Below are positions 34,591-44,544 of a stretch of 64,000 bases of DNA, in pieces; position 1 is the first letter of the stretch, and each line of letters begins with the position of its first letter. The stretch spans positions 248,001 through 312,000 of the forward strand of contig NZ_JOFQ01000005.1 in the NCBI RefSeq assembly GCF_000718305.1, read 5' to 3'. A program made the position numbers and the translations under genes. This DNA is from Streptomyces niger. Its GTDB lineage: Bacteria; Actinomycetota; Actinomycetes; Streptomycetales; Streptomycetaceae. The notes under the pieces are model-generated. The model saw only the letters and a program-made list of their open reading frames with translations, made no database searches and was not told the origin of the DNA.

Positions 34591-37104
34591 TCAGGCCGTC
34601 GGCTCGCCCGCTCCCGACGCGGTGTCGTCGGGGCCCGCGCTCATCGGGCTGCTCGCCGAGGGGCCGCTCGCGGTCTGCGACGGGCTCTGCGAGTCGCCGG
34701 TGGTCGGGTCGTCCGTCGGGTCCGGAGTGGTCGGCTCCTCCGTCGGCGTGGGGTCCTCCGTCGGGTCGGTGGGGTCGCTCGTCGGCGGCGTGGGCTTGTG
34801 GGTGGGCTCGTGGGTCGGTTTGTGCGTGGGGGGCGTCGGCTTGCCCGGCGAGGTCGTCGGCCCCGTGGAGTCGGAGGGCTCGTCGCCCGGCTCGGTGGTG
34901 CCCGGGGTGGTGGGCTCGCCGCTGGTGGCGGGGTCGCCGGGGCGGGTGGTGCCGGAGTCGGCGGGCTCGCCGGTACGGGCGCCGGTGCCGCCGTTCCAGG
35001 GGCCGGAGCCGCGGCTCGAACCCTGGCTCGGCTCGTCGGCGGTGAGGCCGCCGTCGTCCTTGCCCTCCTCGGCCGACTGCTCCGACTTGACCTTGTCGGC
35101 GGGGGTGTCGCCGCCGGAGGTGGCGCCGAGCGTCACGATCGTGCCGAGGACGGCGGCCAGCAGGGCGCCCGCGCCGGCCGCGACCACGTTGCGGCGCGCG
35201 CCGCTGAAGACCGCCCGCTTCTTCTTCGCGGGGGCCGACGGCGCCGGCTCGGCGGTGACGGCGGGGGCCAGCACGGTCGCCGCGGTCTCGTCCACCCGCG
35301 GCACCGGCGTGGTGATCGCGGTCGGGGAGCCGGGCGGCGAGGCCGACTCGTCCGTCCCGACCAGCGGCACCTCCTCGCCGGCCGCCGCCACCGCGGCCGC
35401 GGTGACCTCGGTCGACACGGGCACCCCGGTACGGTCGGCGACCAGGGCGAGGGCGCGCCGGCCCGCGACGGCGCCGCGCCGGTCGGCGAGCGCGCCGCGC
35501 AGCCCGATGGACGCCTCCAGTTCGGCGCGGGCCTTGTCCGGGTTGCCCAGGCAGAGCGCGAGGACGCCCAGCTCGTGGTGGAAGTACGCCTCTTCGCCGA
35601 CCTCGCCGGCGATCCTGGCGGCCTCCTGGCCGTGCCGGAGGCTGCGCTCCCAGGCGTTCCACTGCAGGGCGGCGGCGAAGGCGGGGGCGGCGGTGCGGGC
35701 GAGCAGCACGGCGGCGCTGGCGTGGCCGGACTCGCGGCTCGCGGTGAGCCGGGCCATCGCGGCGAGCATCGCGTCGGCTTCGGCCGCGGCCCGCTCGGGG
35801 GCGACCGAGTGGTGTCCGGCCCACCAGGAGTAGTGCTGCGCCGCGGCGTGCGCACGGCCGGCGGCGCCCTCGGCGTAGCCGGCGGCGGTGAGCTGGTCCA
35901 GCACGGTCGCGGCGAGGCGGTGGTGGGTGCCGGCGGGGCTGACGAGCCCGCAGGCCAGCAGGTCGCCGAGGACGGCGTCGGCGTGCGGGTCCTTGAACAG
36001 CGCGGGGAGGTGGGCGGGGTGCGGGAGGTCGCCGCCGAGGGCGACGGCCAGCCGCAGCGTGTCCTGCGCGACAGGGGTCAGCCGCTCCGCGATGAGCGTG
36101 GCGAACGAGCCGGCCTGCGGAATGCCGGGCAGCGGCGGTACGTCCGCCGGGCCCGTCGGGTCGCCGTCCTCCGCCGTACCGTCCGTCGGCGCATCGGTGC
36201 GCAGCCGGTCGCGCTGCCGCAGGACCGCGCCGGCCTGCAGGAAGCGCAGCGGCAGCCCCTCGGACTCGAACCAGAGGTCGCCCGCCCAGGCGGCCTCCTC
36301 CTCGGTGAGCGGCCGGCCCGCCGCGCGCTCCAGCAGTTCCTGGCAGGCGGCGCGGCCGAGCCCTGAGACGAAGACCTCTTCGATGTGCGAGGCGGCGGAG
36401 GGCGCGGGCACGTCGGTCGTGGCCGAGAGCAGGAAGGCGCACTCGGGGGTGGCGGCCAGCAGCTCCTCCAGCGGCTCGCCGCCGAACTCCAGGTCGTCCA
36501 CGAGCACCACGGCGCCGATGCCGGCGAGCGCGGTGAGCAGCTCGGGGCGGCCCGGCCGGTACGTCGGCGTGCGGTGCACGGCGGCGAAGAGGTCGTACAT
36601 CAGGTCGGTGGCCGTGCGGCGGTACCCGGAGAGCCGGACGACGCCGTCGGGCGCGAGGCCGGCGCAGGCGGTGGCGACCGCGTCCAGCAGCCGCGTGCGG
36701 CCGGCGCCGGCGGGGCCGGTGAGGCGTACGGAGCGGCCGCGGGTGAGCAGCCGGGTCAGCCGGTCGGTCTCCTCCTGGCGCTCCAGCAGCGGGAGGCGGT
36801 CCACGGGGTGCGCGAGGCCGCCGGGCGGCACCGGCGGCGCGCTCGTGGCGCGGTTCCGCTCGGCGCGCTCCTTGGGCGTCTGCTTCTGCGGTGCGCCCGG
36901 CTCCTCGCCCGGCGGGGTCGGTTCGATCTCGCTGCCGTCGACGGGGTTGACGGTGAGCAGGTAGTCGCCGGCGATCAGGCGGGCGGTGCGCGCCGGGCCG
37001 TCCGGCGGCGTGAACTGCCGGCTGCCGGTGCCGGACGGGAACGGGCCCGCAGGGTGGTCCTGCGCGCTGTGCTCCTCCGGCCGCCGGCCGTTGTGCGGAT
37101 CCAT
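34591..37104 (-). CDS. Membrane-anchored STAND-like ATPase with Pro/Thr-rich outer tail
   Basis: An 837-residue protein. Residues 1-105 are polar and disordered. An ATPase-like core follows with a P-loop GPAGAGRT at 130-137, in which the usual lysine is arginine, and a Walker B VVLVDD. A helical, TPR-like region (about 280-560), a Pro-rich link and one membrane helix at about 637-659 come next. The last 178 residues are Pro/Thr/Asp-rich with HKPT/DPT repeats, like a cell-wall-spanning stalk. If the N-terminus is cytoplasmic the tail is outside. ATG 37104 follows GGGGGG; a longer frame upstream lacks a site. No named family fits; a signalling scaffold is a guess. Confidence 0.78.
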   Translation of the reverse strand: MDPHNGRRPEEHSAQDHPAGPFPSGTGSRQFTPPDGPARTARLIAGDYLLTVNPVDGSEIEPTPPGEEPGAPQKQTPKERAERNRATSAPPVPPGGLAHPVDRLPLLERQEETDRLTRLLTRGRSVRLTGPAGAGRTRLLDAVATACAGLAPDGVVRLSGYRRTATDLMYDLFAAVHRTPTYRPGRPELLTALAGIGAVVLVDDLEFGGEPLEELLAATPECAFLLSATTDVPAPSAASHIEEVFVSGLGRAACQELLERAAGRPLTEEEAAWAGDLWFESEGLPLRFLQAGAVLRQRDRLRTDAPTDGTAEDGDPTGPADVPPLPGIPQAGSFATLIAERLTPVAQDTLRLAVALGGDLPHPAHLPALFKDPHADAVLGDLLACGLVSPAGTHHRLAATVLDQLTAAGYAEGAAGRAHAAAQHYSWWAGHHSVAPERAAAEADAMLAAMARLTASRESGHASAAVLLARTAAPAFAAALQWNAWERSLRHGQEAARIAGEVGEEAYFHHELGVLALCLGNPDKARAELEASIGLRGALADRRGAVAGRRALALVADRTGVPVSTEVTAAAVAAAGEEVPLVGTDESASPPGSPTAITTPVPRVDETAATVLAPAVTAEPAPSAPAKKKRAVFSGARRNVVAAGAGALLAAVLGTIVTLGATSGGDTPADKVKSEQSAEEGKDDGGLTADEPSQGSSRGSGPWNGGTGARTGEPADSGTTRPGDPATSGEPTTPGTTEPGDEPSDSTGPTTSPGKPTPPTHKPTHEPTHKPTPPTSDPTDPTEDPTPTEEPTTPDPTDDPTTGDSQSPSQTASGPSASSPMSAGPDDTASGAGEPTA

Positions 37105-37387
37105 GGAATCGAGCCCCCCAGATGCGTGGCGTGCCGAACTGCTCTCCCGGCCGTCCGCACTCCCCGACCGGGCCGGGACGGGTCGCCCCGGCCGCCGCTG
37201 TGGTCCGGTGTCCGCCGCGGCCGTCCGGGACGCGACGAAACCGAACATTAAGCCTCGGACAGTATCTATGATGCGCCGGGGTCCTGCTCTGACCGGTACG
37301 TCACGGATTCGTGAGGATCACCGCGTATGCGCCACTTCCGCCTCCCACTTCCCGGCGGCCGTACGGCTCCTCGCAGGTCACCCGGTC

Positions 37388-37711
37388 TCAGACGCGGGGC
37401 AGCGACTCCGCTTCGATGCCGCCCTCGATGGCCAGAATGCGATGCAACCGGGTGGCCACCAGCAGGCGCTGCATCTGGGGCGGCACTCCGCGCAGCACGA
37501 GACGGCGGTTCACCCGGCCCGCACGGCGGTGCGCGCCCATGATCACGCCGAGCCCGGTGGCGTCCCAGGAGTCCAGCTCGGTCAGGTCCAGTACCAGGTC
37601 GCCACGGCCGGAGTCGACGGCGGTGTGCAGGGCCGTACGGGCGTCCGCCGCGCTGCGTACGTCGAGGCGCCCCCCGACGACCAGCTCGGCGTGGTCGCCC
37701 TTGATGTGCAT
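37388..37711 (-). CDS. STAS-domain anti-sigma factor antagonist
   Basis: A 107-residue STAS protein. The region LDSWDATGLGVIMGAHRRAG carries the family's phospho-acceptor area, with Ser and Thr near the conserved DxxGL loop. Such proteins free a sigma factor by binding its anti-sigma kinase when dephosphorylated. No kinase or sigma gene is adjacent, so the partner is elsewhere. ATG 37711 has GGAG upstream. It is followed by the ATPase gene on the same strand, across 283 bp. Confidence 0.85.
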   Translation of the reverse strand: MHIKGDHAELVVGGRLDVRSAADARTALHTAVDSGRGDLVLDLTELDSWDATGLGVIMGAHRRAGRVNRRLVLRGVPPQMQRLLVATRLHRILAIEGGIEAESLPRV

Positions 37712-37888
37712 ATGCGCTCCCCGTAGTGATGCGAAATGTTTTTTGCGTCTACAGAACTGACTGCCTCTCACACGACGAAGTTGCCGCCTGTAAGCGAACC
37801 GATACCGAAATCACTCGGCCGAGTGACGGCCGAACGGGTGTGGCATCGGGTCGTGCGGGAACCCCGGCGTTCCCCGGGCCGAGGTCCG

Positions 37889-37915
37889 GGGCGCGGGCTT
37901 CCGGAGCCCGCGCCC
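37889..37915 (-). terminator. Hairpin after 3-hydroxybutyryl-CoA dehydrogenase
   Basis: GGGCGCGGGCT pairs with AGCCCGCGCCC (11 bp) around TCCGG, 20 bp after the stop on the minus strand. Confidence 0.65.
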
Positions 37916-37934
37916 GTGGTCGGGCACGGACTTC

Positions 37935-38783
37935 TCAGTGCTCGTAGAATCCCTGCCCGCTCTTGCGGCCGATATCGCCTGCATCCACCATGCGGCGCAT
38001 GAGCTCCGGCGGCGCGAACTTCTCGTCCTGCGATTCGGTGTAGATGTTCTCGGTGGCGTGCAGGAGGATGTCGACGCCCGTGAGGTCGGCGGTGGCCAGC
38101 GGGCCCATCGCGTGCCCGAAGCCCAGCTTGCAGGCGGTGTCGATGTCCTCGGCGGTGGCCACGCCGGACTCGTAGAGCTTGGCGGCCTCGACGACCAGCG
38201 CCGAGATGAGCCGGGTGGTGACGAAGCCGGCCACGTCACGGTTGACGACGATGCAGGTCTTGCCGACCGACTCGGCGAACTCCCGCGCGGTGGTGAGCGT
38301 TTCGTCGGTGGTCTTGTAACCGCGCACCAGCTCACACAGCTGCATCATCGGCACCGGCGAGAAGAAGTGCGCACCCACGACCCGCTCGGGGCGGGAGGTG
38401 GCCGCCGCGATCTTGGTGATCGGGATGGCGGAGGTGTTGGAGGCCAGGACGGTGTCCTCCCGGACCAGCTTGTCCAGCTCCTGGAAGATCTCCCGCTTGA
38501 TCTCGATCTTCTCGAAGACGGCCTCGACGACGATGTCCGCGTCGGCGGCCGCGTCCAGGTCGGTGGTGGTGGTGATGCGGGCCAGCGCCTGCTCGGCGGC
38601 GGCCGCGTCCAGCTTGCCCTTGGCGACGAACTTCTCGTACGACGCCTCGATGCCGCTGCGGCCGCGGGCCAGCGCGCCGTCGGTGACGTCCCGGAGGGTC
38701 ACGTCCCAGCCGGCCTGCGCCGAGACCTGTGCGATACCGGATCCCATGAGTCCGGCCCCGATGACGGCGAGCTTCCTTGCCAC
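37935..38783 (-). CDS. hbdA: 3-hydroxybutyryl-CoA dehydrogenase
   Basis: A 282-residue enzyme with the NAD-binding GAGLMGSG (9-16), the catalytic region SNTSAIPIT and GAHFFSPVPMMQLCELV containing the active-site histidine. It reduces or oxidises 3-hydroxyacyl-CoA, a step that joins thiolase products to the crotonyl/ethylmalonyl-CoA route. GTG 38783 is preferred with GAGGGG upstream. Family members in actinobacteria are named FadB2 or Hbd; the symbol is tentative. The neighbouring TetR gene could control it. Confidence 0.92.
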   Translation of the reverse strand: MARKLAVIGAGLMGSGIAQVSAQAGWDVTLRDVTDGALARGRSGIEASYEKFVAKGKLDAAAAEQALARITTTTDLDAAADADIVVEAVFEKIEIKREIFQELDKLVREDTVLASNTSAIPITKIAAATSRPERVVGAHFFSPVPMMQLCELVRGYKTTDETLTTAREFAESVGKTCIVVNRDVAGFVTTRLISALVVEAAKLYESGVATAEDIDTACKLGFGHAMGPLATADLTGVDILLHATENIYTESQDEKFAPPELMRRMVDAGDIGRKSGQGFYEH

Positions 38784-38903
38784 TGAACGACCCCTCACAC
38801 CCTGTGCACTTCACGACTTCTCCCGGGCGACGTTAGCGCCCGTTCGCCTCCCTCGGGAGGTCTGGCGAGTGCGTCCTGTCTCACATGACGGACATCACAC
38901 CGG

Positions 38904-39578
38904 TCAGGCGGCCGCCCGCACGGCGTAGTTGAGTACCCGTTCGCTGAGCAGGTCCGCCAGCTCGTCCAGCAGATCCAGCGCTTCCCGCGACGCCTCGGCC
39001 GGCTTCCGGCCCGCGGTCATCGCGCGGCCGATGTGGGCCATGAGCGTGGCGTGCACCCAGTTCAGCTGCCCGGCCACCAGGACCGGCAGCAGATCGCCCT
39101 CGTCGGCGCCGACCTCCTCGCACAGCGTGCGCTCCAGGTGGTCGGCCGTCTCCTGCTGGAGGTACCACAGCCGCGCCTTCAAGGCCGCCGAGCCGTGGAT
39201 GACCTTCATGAACCGCTCGTACCCCTCGAAGAGCCCCACCCGCGGCGAGACCGCCTCGACCTCCTCGCGCAGCTCGCGGAGGACCGCGGCGGCGGCCGAC
39301 TCGCCGGCGCTCCGCGCGCGCACCCAGCGCGAGAGCCGTTCCACGACGCCCTTGCTGCGGTCGAAGAAGAGGTCCTCCTTGGCGGGGAAGTAGTTGTAGA
39401 CGGTGTTGACGGAGACCTCGCACGCCTCGGCGATCTCCGCGACGGTCACCGCGTCGAAGCCGCGCTCCAGGAAGAGGCCGGTGGCCACGTCCGACAGGTA
39501 CTGCCGGGTCTGCCGCTTCTTCCGCTCGCGCAGCCCTTCCTTCTTCGGCTCCTCGCCCTTCTTCGGCTCCTCGCTCAT
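38904..39578 (-). CDS. TetR family regulator next to an ABC exporter
   Basis: A 224-residue regulator. Charged leader with EEPKK repeats, then TetR_N helix-turn-helix about 42-68 (VTVAEIAEACEVSVNTVYNYF) and a ligand-binding domain with WYLQQETADHLERTL. It is divergent from a DrrAB-like ABC exporter across 81 bp. That layout is typical of local repressors that sense the exported compound. AATTT-based inverted elements in the gap (39612-39633) are candidate sites. Confidence 0.9.
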   Translation of the reverse strand: MSEEPKKGEEPKKEGLRERKKRQTRQYLSDVATGLFLERGFDAVTVAEIAEACEVSVNTVYNYFPAKEDLFFDRSKGVVERLSRWVRARSAGESAAAAVLRELREEVEAVSPRVGLFEGYERFMKVIHGSAALKARLWYLQQETADHLERTLCEEVGADEGDLLPVLVAGQLNWVHATLMAHIGRAMTAGRKPAEASREALDLLDELADLLSERVLNYAVRAAA

Positions 39579-39611
39579 GGCCTCATCCTAGGTCCGGTTG
39601 TGCGCCCTGAA

Positions 39612-39633
39612 AATTTGGTGGCATTGCAAAATT
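39612..39633. promoter_or_regulatory. AATTT inverted repeat, candidate TetR site
   Basis: AATTT at 39612-39616 and AAATT at 39629-39633 flank a GC-rich middle, in an AT-rich island (39608-39635) unusual for this DNA. It lies between the divergent TetR and ABC genes, 27 bp before the ABC start. Confidence 0.4.
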
Positions 39634-39659
39634 GTGGCCGCTCTGCTTTTCTTGCCGCC

Positions 39660-40442
<783 letters not shown>

Positions 40443-40455
40443 GGAGCCCGTCCCG

Positions 40456-41211
40456 ATGTCCACGACCCTCTCCGACACCGCACTGGTCTTCGAGCGCTAC
40501 GCCCGCCAGACCCTGCGCTCGAAGTTCCAGATCCTCTTCGGCATCCTGATGCCGCTGCTCTACCTGCTCTTCTTCGGCCCGCTGCTGACCGGCCTGCCGC
40601 TCGGCTCGGCCGGCAGCTCATGGCAGGTGCTGGTCCCGGGACTGCTGCTCCAACTCGCCCTGTTCGGCGCCTCGTTCTGCGGCTTCGCGATCATCATCGA
40701 GAAGAACCACGGGGTGGTGGAGCGGATGCGCGTCACCCCGGTCAGCCGGCTCGCGCTGCTCCTCGGGCGGGTGCTGCGCGACGCCCTGCTCTTCGTCTTC
40801 CAGGCCGTCCTGCTGGTCCTCGTCGCGCTGGCCATGGGGCTGCGCGCGCCGCTCGCCGGGCTCCTCATCGGCTTCGGCTTCGTCGCGCTGCTGGTCGTGT
40901 CGCTCGCGTCGCTGTCGTACGCGCTGGCGCTGAAGGTCCGTACGCCCCAGGAGTTCGGGCCGGTCATCAACGCGCTGACCATGCCGGCCATGCTGCTCTC
41001 CGGGCTGATGCTGCCGATGGCGCTGGGCCCCGGCTGGCTGGACGCCCTGTCGCACCTCATGCCGCTGCGCTATCTGGTGGACGCGGTGCGGGACGCGTAC
41101 GTGGGTCGGTACGCCACCGCGCACATGCTGTACGGCGTCCTGGTCGCGCTCGCCCTCGCCGCGCTCGCCGTGACGGTCGGCACACGCGTCTTCCGGAAGG
41201 CCGGGGCATAA
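40456..41211 (+). CDS. DrrB-like ABC-2 type permease
   Basis: A 251-residue membrane protein with about six helices and the ABC-2 signature near LMPLRYLVDAVRDAYVG. It partners the DrrA-like ATPase in an exporter for a drug-like or hydrophobic compound of unknown identity. It is followed after 13 bp by the cobalamin adenosyltransferase gene, which probably has its own promoter or shares read-through. Confidence 0.9.
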   Translation: MSTTLSDTALVFERYARQTLRSKFQILFGILMPLLYLLFFGPLLTGLPLGSAGSSWQVLVPGLLLQLALFGASFCGFAIIIEKNHGVVERMRVTPVSRLALLLGRVLRDALLFVFQAVLLVLVALAMGLRAPLAGLLIGFGFVALLVVSLASLSYALALKVRTPQEFGPVINALTMPAMLLSGLMLPMALGPGWLDALSHLMPLRYLVDAVRDAYVGRYATAHMLYGVLVALALAALAVTVGTRVFRKAGA

Positions 41212-41224
41212 CTACGCTGGCGGG

Positions 41225-41797
41225 ATGGTCAATCTGACGCGCATCTACACCCGCACCGGCGACCAGGGCACCACCGCCCTCGGCGACATGAGCCGGACCG
41301 CCAAGACCGATCTGCGGATCGCGGCCTACGCCGACGCCAACGAGGCCAACGCCGTCATCGGCAGTGCCATCGCCCTCGGCGACCTCGCCGAGGAGGTCGT
41401 CAAGGTCCTCGTCCGCGTCCAGAACGACCTCTTCGACGTGGGCGCCGACCTCTCGACGCCGGTCGTGGCGGACCCGGAATTCCCGCCGCTGCGGGTCGAG
41501 CAGAGCTACATCGACAAGCTGGAGGCGGACTGCGACCACTTCCTGGAACAGCTGGAGAAGCTCCGCAGCTTCATCCTGCCCGGCGGCACGCCCGGCGCGG
41601 CCCTGCTGCACCAGGCATGCACGGTCGTCCGGCGCGCCGAGCGGTCCACCTGGGCGGCCCTGGAGGCGCACGGCGAGACCATGAACCCCCTCACCGCCAC
41701 CTACCTCAACCGCCTCTCCGACCTGCTGTTCATCCTCGCGCGGACGGCGAACAAGGAGCTGGGCGACGTGCTCTGGGTGCCCGGCGGCGAGCGCTGA
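41225..41797 (+). CDS. Cob(I)alamin adenosyltransferase, PduO type
   Basis: A 190-residue enzyme that moves the adenosyl group of ATP to cobalamin, making the cofactor used by IcmA-type mutases. The ATP site TRTGDQGTTAL (9-19), the FILPGGTPGAALLHQ block and the RRAERSTWAAL helix are typical of PduO proteins. It forms trimers. Convergent with the membrane gene downstream with a 17-bp gap. Fits with MeaB and IcmA in this window. Confidence 0.92.
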   Translation: MVNLTRIYTRTGDQGTTALGDMSRTAKTDLRIAAYADANEANAVIGSAIALGDLAEEVVKVLVRVQNDLFDVGADLSTPVVADPEFPPLRVEQSYIDKLEADCDHFLEQLEKLRSFILPGGTPGAALLHQACTVVRRAERSTWAALEAHGETMNPLTATYLNRLSDLLFILARTANKELGDVLWVPGGER

Positions 41798-41814
41798 GCG
41801 GCCCCCGGTCCTGA

Positions 41815-42417
41815 TCACGGCTTGGTCAGGGTCCGGGGCCGCTCCCCCGTGGCGCCCCCGGACCCGTCCGCCTCCTGCGCCCGCTCGCCCCTCTTCGGCT
41901 GCTTCGGCCAGATCGTGTACGTGAGGGCGATCAGCCCGTGGATGCCGACGATGCGGGCCGCCGTGAGCTGCCAGGACCGCAGCGACGCGGTGTCGCCGTC
42001 CCCCACGTACCAGACGGCCGCCTGCAGCAGCCCGGCCGCGACCAGCCCCATCACCACCGTGCGCAGCCACAGCTTCCACTCGTGCACCGCGCGCGCCCGG
42101 CCGTACCCGGCGCCCGGCGGCTTCGGCCCGCCCGCGAAGCGGTACGCGAACTGCCCGTCCGCCCACCGGATCGTGTAGTGGCCGTAGGCCACCGTGAAGC
42201 CGATGTAGACGGCGGCCAGCCCGTGCTTCCAGTCCGCCTGCGCACCGTTGCGCAGGTCGATGACCGTCACCACGAGCAGGACCAGCTCCAGCAGCGGCTC
42301 CAGCAGCAGGACCGTGGCCCCGGCCCGCGGCAGCCGCGCCAGATAGCGCAGCGCCAGCCCCGCGACCAACAGCACCCAGAAGCCGACTTCGCACAGCACG
42401 ACCAGCGTCACGATCAC
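41815..42417 (-). CDS. Integral membrane protein of unknown function
   Basis: A 200-residue protein starting at GTG 42417 with GAGAGGAG upstream. Five hydrophobic segments are visible (about 4-24, 34-54, 68-84, 117-134, 146-165), with a basic, Gly/Ser-rich C-terminal tail. No named family is recognised; similar proteins appear in Streptomyces at this locus. It is divergent from the NarL-type kinase gene and could be linked to it. Confidence 0.72.
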   Translation of the reverse strand: MIVTLVVLCEVGFWVLLVAGLALRYLARLPRAGATVLLLEPLLELVLLVVTVIDLRNGAQADWKHGLAAVYIGFTVAYGHYTIRWADGQFAYRFAGGPKPPGAGYGRARAVHEWKLWLRTVVMGLVAAGLLQAAVWYVGDGDTASLRSWQLTAARIVGIHGLIALTYTIWPKQPKRGERAQEADGSGGATGERPRTLTKP

Positions 42418-42577
42418 GGTTCGCTCCTCTCCCTCCCCACCAGCCTCCGCGCCCCGGACGCCCTTTTCGTCGTCGCCCGTGACGATCCGCCACTGCATCC
42501 TTCGATGTACGCGCCGCCGGCCGCGGATCGTCACGGGTAGGGAGGCCCGGCGCGGCCCCGCCGTGTTGGATGGCAGG

Positions 42578-43771
42578 GTGCGCCCCTTCACCGCCCCCGG
42601 CCGCCCGCACCGCGATGACGTCCTCATCGCGGCATCCGGCCTGCTCGGCGGCTTACTGCTGTGGTTCCTCGGGCTGCACGGCGGCCCGCCGCTGTTCGGC
42701 CTGCCGGCGCAGCTCGCGCTGCTCGCGCTCGCCGCCATGTCCGGCGCCGAGCTGCTGCGCCGCACCGCGCCGGGCACGGCCCTGGCCGTCGGCGTCGCGG
42801 CGATGGGCCTGGACGTGCTGTGCGGCACGGTGATCGCCACCGTGCTGATGTTCACCGACGTGATCTACGCGGCCGTCATGTACGGCACGCCGGCCGCGGC
42901 CCGCCGCATCCCCCGCGCCTGCGCCCTGGTCACCGTCCTCGCCACGCTGCTGCCCGTGGCCCTGCTCCGCGACCCGGAGGCGCTGCTCATCGGCGTCGCG
43001 GTCGGCGTCGGCACGGTCGGCCCGGCCTGGACAGCGGTCCTCATCCGCGACCACCGCGACGCCGCCCAGGCCGCCCGGCTGCGCGCCGAGCAGACCGCGC
43101 TGCTGGCCGAACTGGACCGCCGGGAGGCCGTCCTCGCCGAGCGCGCCCGGATGGCCCGGGAGCTGCACGACATGGTCGCCAACCACCTCTCGGCCATCGC
43201 CATCCACGCCACCGCGGCCCAGGCCCTCGACGACCCCGCCGCGACCGGCGACGCACTCGGCGTCATCCGCGAGAACAGCGTGCAGGGCCTGGCGGAGATG
43301 CGCCGCATCATCGGCCTGCTGCGGGACGCCGGGGCGCAGGACGCGCCGGCCGTCACACCCCGCCTCGACGCCCTGGACGCCCTCCTGGAGCGCGCCCGCG
43401 GCCACGGCGCCGGCAGCGGCCTCACCTTCGCCCTCGTCGACGAGCGCCCGCCCGGCTGCCCCGCGCTCGCCGCGCCGGTGGAGCTCGCCGCGTACCGGAT
43501 CGTCCAGGAGTCCGTGACGAACGCGCTCAAGCACGCGGCACCCGGCGAGGTGACCGTCCGCATCGGCCGCACCGACGGCGCCCTGTCGCTCGCCGTCACC
43601 AGCCCCTACGACCGGCGCCCCGGACCGCGCGCGCCCGGCTCGGGCGCCGGGCTGGTCGGGATGCGGGAGCGGGCCGCCCTGCTGCACGGGACGTTCGACG
43701 CGGCCCCCGACGGAGACGTGTGGCGCGTACGGGCGACCCTGCCCGCCGACGAGAAGGAGGCTGCCTCATGA
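42578..43771 (+). CDS. NarL-type sensor histidine kinase with a TTA codon
   Basis: A 397-residue kinase with about five membrane helices in residues 15-150, then HisKA_3 with phospho-acceptor H197 (RMARELHDMVANHL), and a small ATPase domain (QESVTNALKHA, GAGLVGMRERAAL). Leucine 26 (42653-42655) is encoded by TTA, the only in-frame TTA I found in the window. In Streptomyces that codon needs the developmental tRNA BldA. The GTG at 42578 is favoured; GTG at 42563 and an ATG at 42479 are in frame. Coupled to the next gene by a 4-bp overlap. Short extracellular loops mean it likely senses in the membrane. Confidence 0.88.
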   Translation: MRPFTAPGRPHRDDVLIAASGLLGGLLLWFLGLHGGPPLFGLPAQLALLALAAMSGAELLRRTAPGTALAVGVAAMGLDVLCGTVIATVLMFTDVIYAAVMYGTPAAARRIPRACALVTVLATLLPVALLRDPEALLIGVAVGVGTVGPAWTAVLIRDHRDAAQAARLRAEQTALLAELDRREAVLAERARMARELHDMVANHLSAIAIHATAAQALDDPAATGDALGVIRENSVQGLAEMRRIIGLLRDAGAQDAPAVTPRLDALDALLERARGHGAGSGLTFALVDERPPGCPALAAPVELAAYRIVQESVTNALKHAAPGEVTVRIGRTDGALSLAVTSPYDRRPGPRAPGSGAGLVGMRERAALLHGTFDAAPDGDVWRVRATLPADEKEAAS

Positions 43772-44475
43772 CGACCCGATCCACCGACCGCACCGGGAGC
43801 CCCGGCCGGGCGCCCCGCCCGATCCGGGTCCTGGTGGCCGAGGACCAGTCGGCCGTCCGCGCGGGCCTGGTCCTCATCCTGCGCTCGGCGCCCGACATCG
43901 AGGTGGCCGGGGAGGCCGCCGACGGCGAGGAGGCGGTCCGGCTGGCCGCGGAGCTCCGCCCCGACCTGGTGCTGATGGACGTCCAGATGCCGCGGCTGGA
44001 CGGCGTCTCGGCCACCCGAGAGATCACCGGGCAGGGCCTGGCCGACGTGCTGGTGCTGACCACGTTCGACCTGGACGAGTACGTCTTCGGGGCGCTGCGC
44101 GCGGGCGCGGCCGGCTTCCTGCTGAAGACCAGCGACGCGGCGACGCTGCTGTCGGCGGTCCGTACGGTCGCGGCCGGCGAGGGGATCATCGCGCCCGCCG
44201 TCACCCGGCGGCTGATCGCGGAGTTCGCGGCGCCGCGCCCGGCCGGTCCGGCAGCGGACGCCGCCGTTCTCGACGTGCTCACCCCGCGGGAGCGCGAGGT
44301 GCTGGGCTGCCTGGGCGAAGGGCTCTCCAACGCGGCCGTCGCGGCCCGCCTGGACATGGCCGAGGCCACCGTGAAAACCCACGTCAGCCGGGTGCTGAAC
44401 AAGCTGGAGCTGCGCAGCCGGGTGCAGGCGGCCGTGCTCGCCCAGGAACTGGGCCTCGGCCGCGCGCAGCCCTAG
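43768..44475 (+). CDS. LuxR/NarL-family response regulator
   Basis: A 235-residue regulator with phospho-acceptor D71 (LVLMDVQMPRLDG), K at LLKTSDAATLL, and a C-terminal LuxR helix-turn-helix (LTPREREVLGCLGEGLSNAAVAARL, then ATVKTHVSRVLNKL). Its ATG is inside the kinase stop (ATGA). Since the kinase has a TTA codon, activity of the pair should depend on bldA. Targets are unknown. Confidence 0.94.
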   Translation: MTTRSTDRTGSPGRAPRPIRVLVAEDQSAVRAGLVLILRSAPDIEVAGEAADGEEAVRLAAELRPDLVLMDVQMPRLDGVSATREITGQGLADVLVLTTFDLDEYVFGALRAGAAGFLLKTSDAATLLSAVRTVAAGEGIIAPAVTRRLIAEFAAPRPAGPAADAAVLDVLTPREREVLGCLGEGLSNAAVAARLDMAEATVKTHVSRVLNKLELRSRVQAAVLAQELGLGRAQP

Positions 44476-44544
44476 CGCCGGGCCGGACCCGCGGCACTCC
44501 CCGGAAAGGCAGCTTCCGAAGGAGCAGCTCCCGGAAAACAGGAA

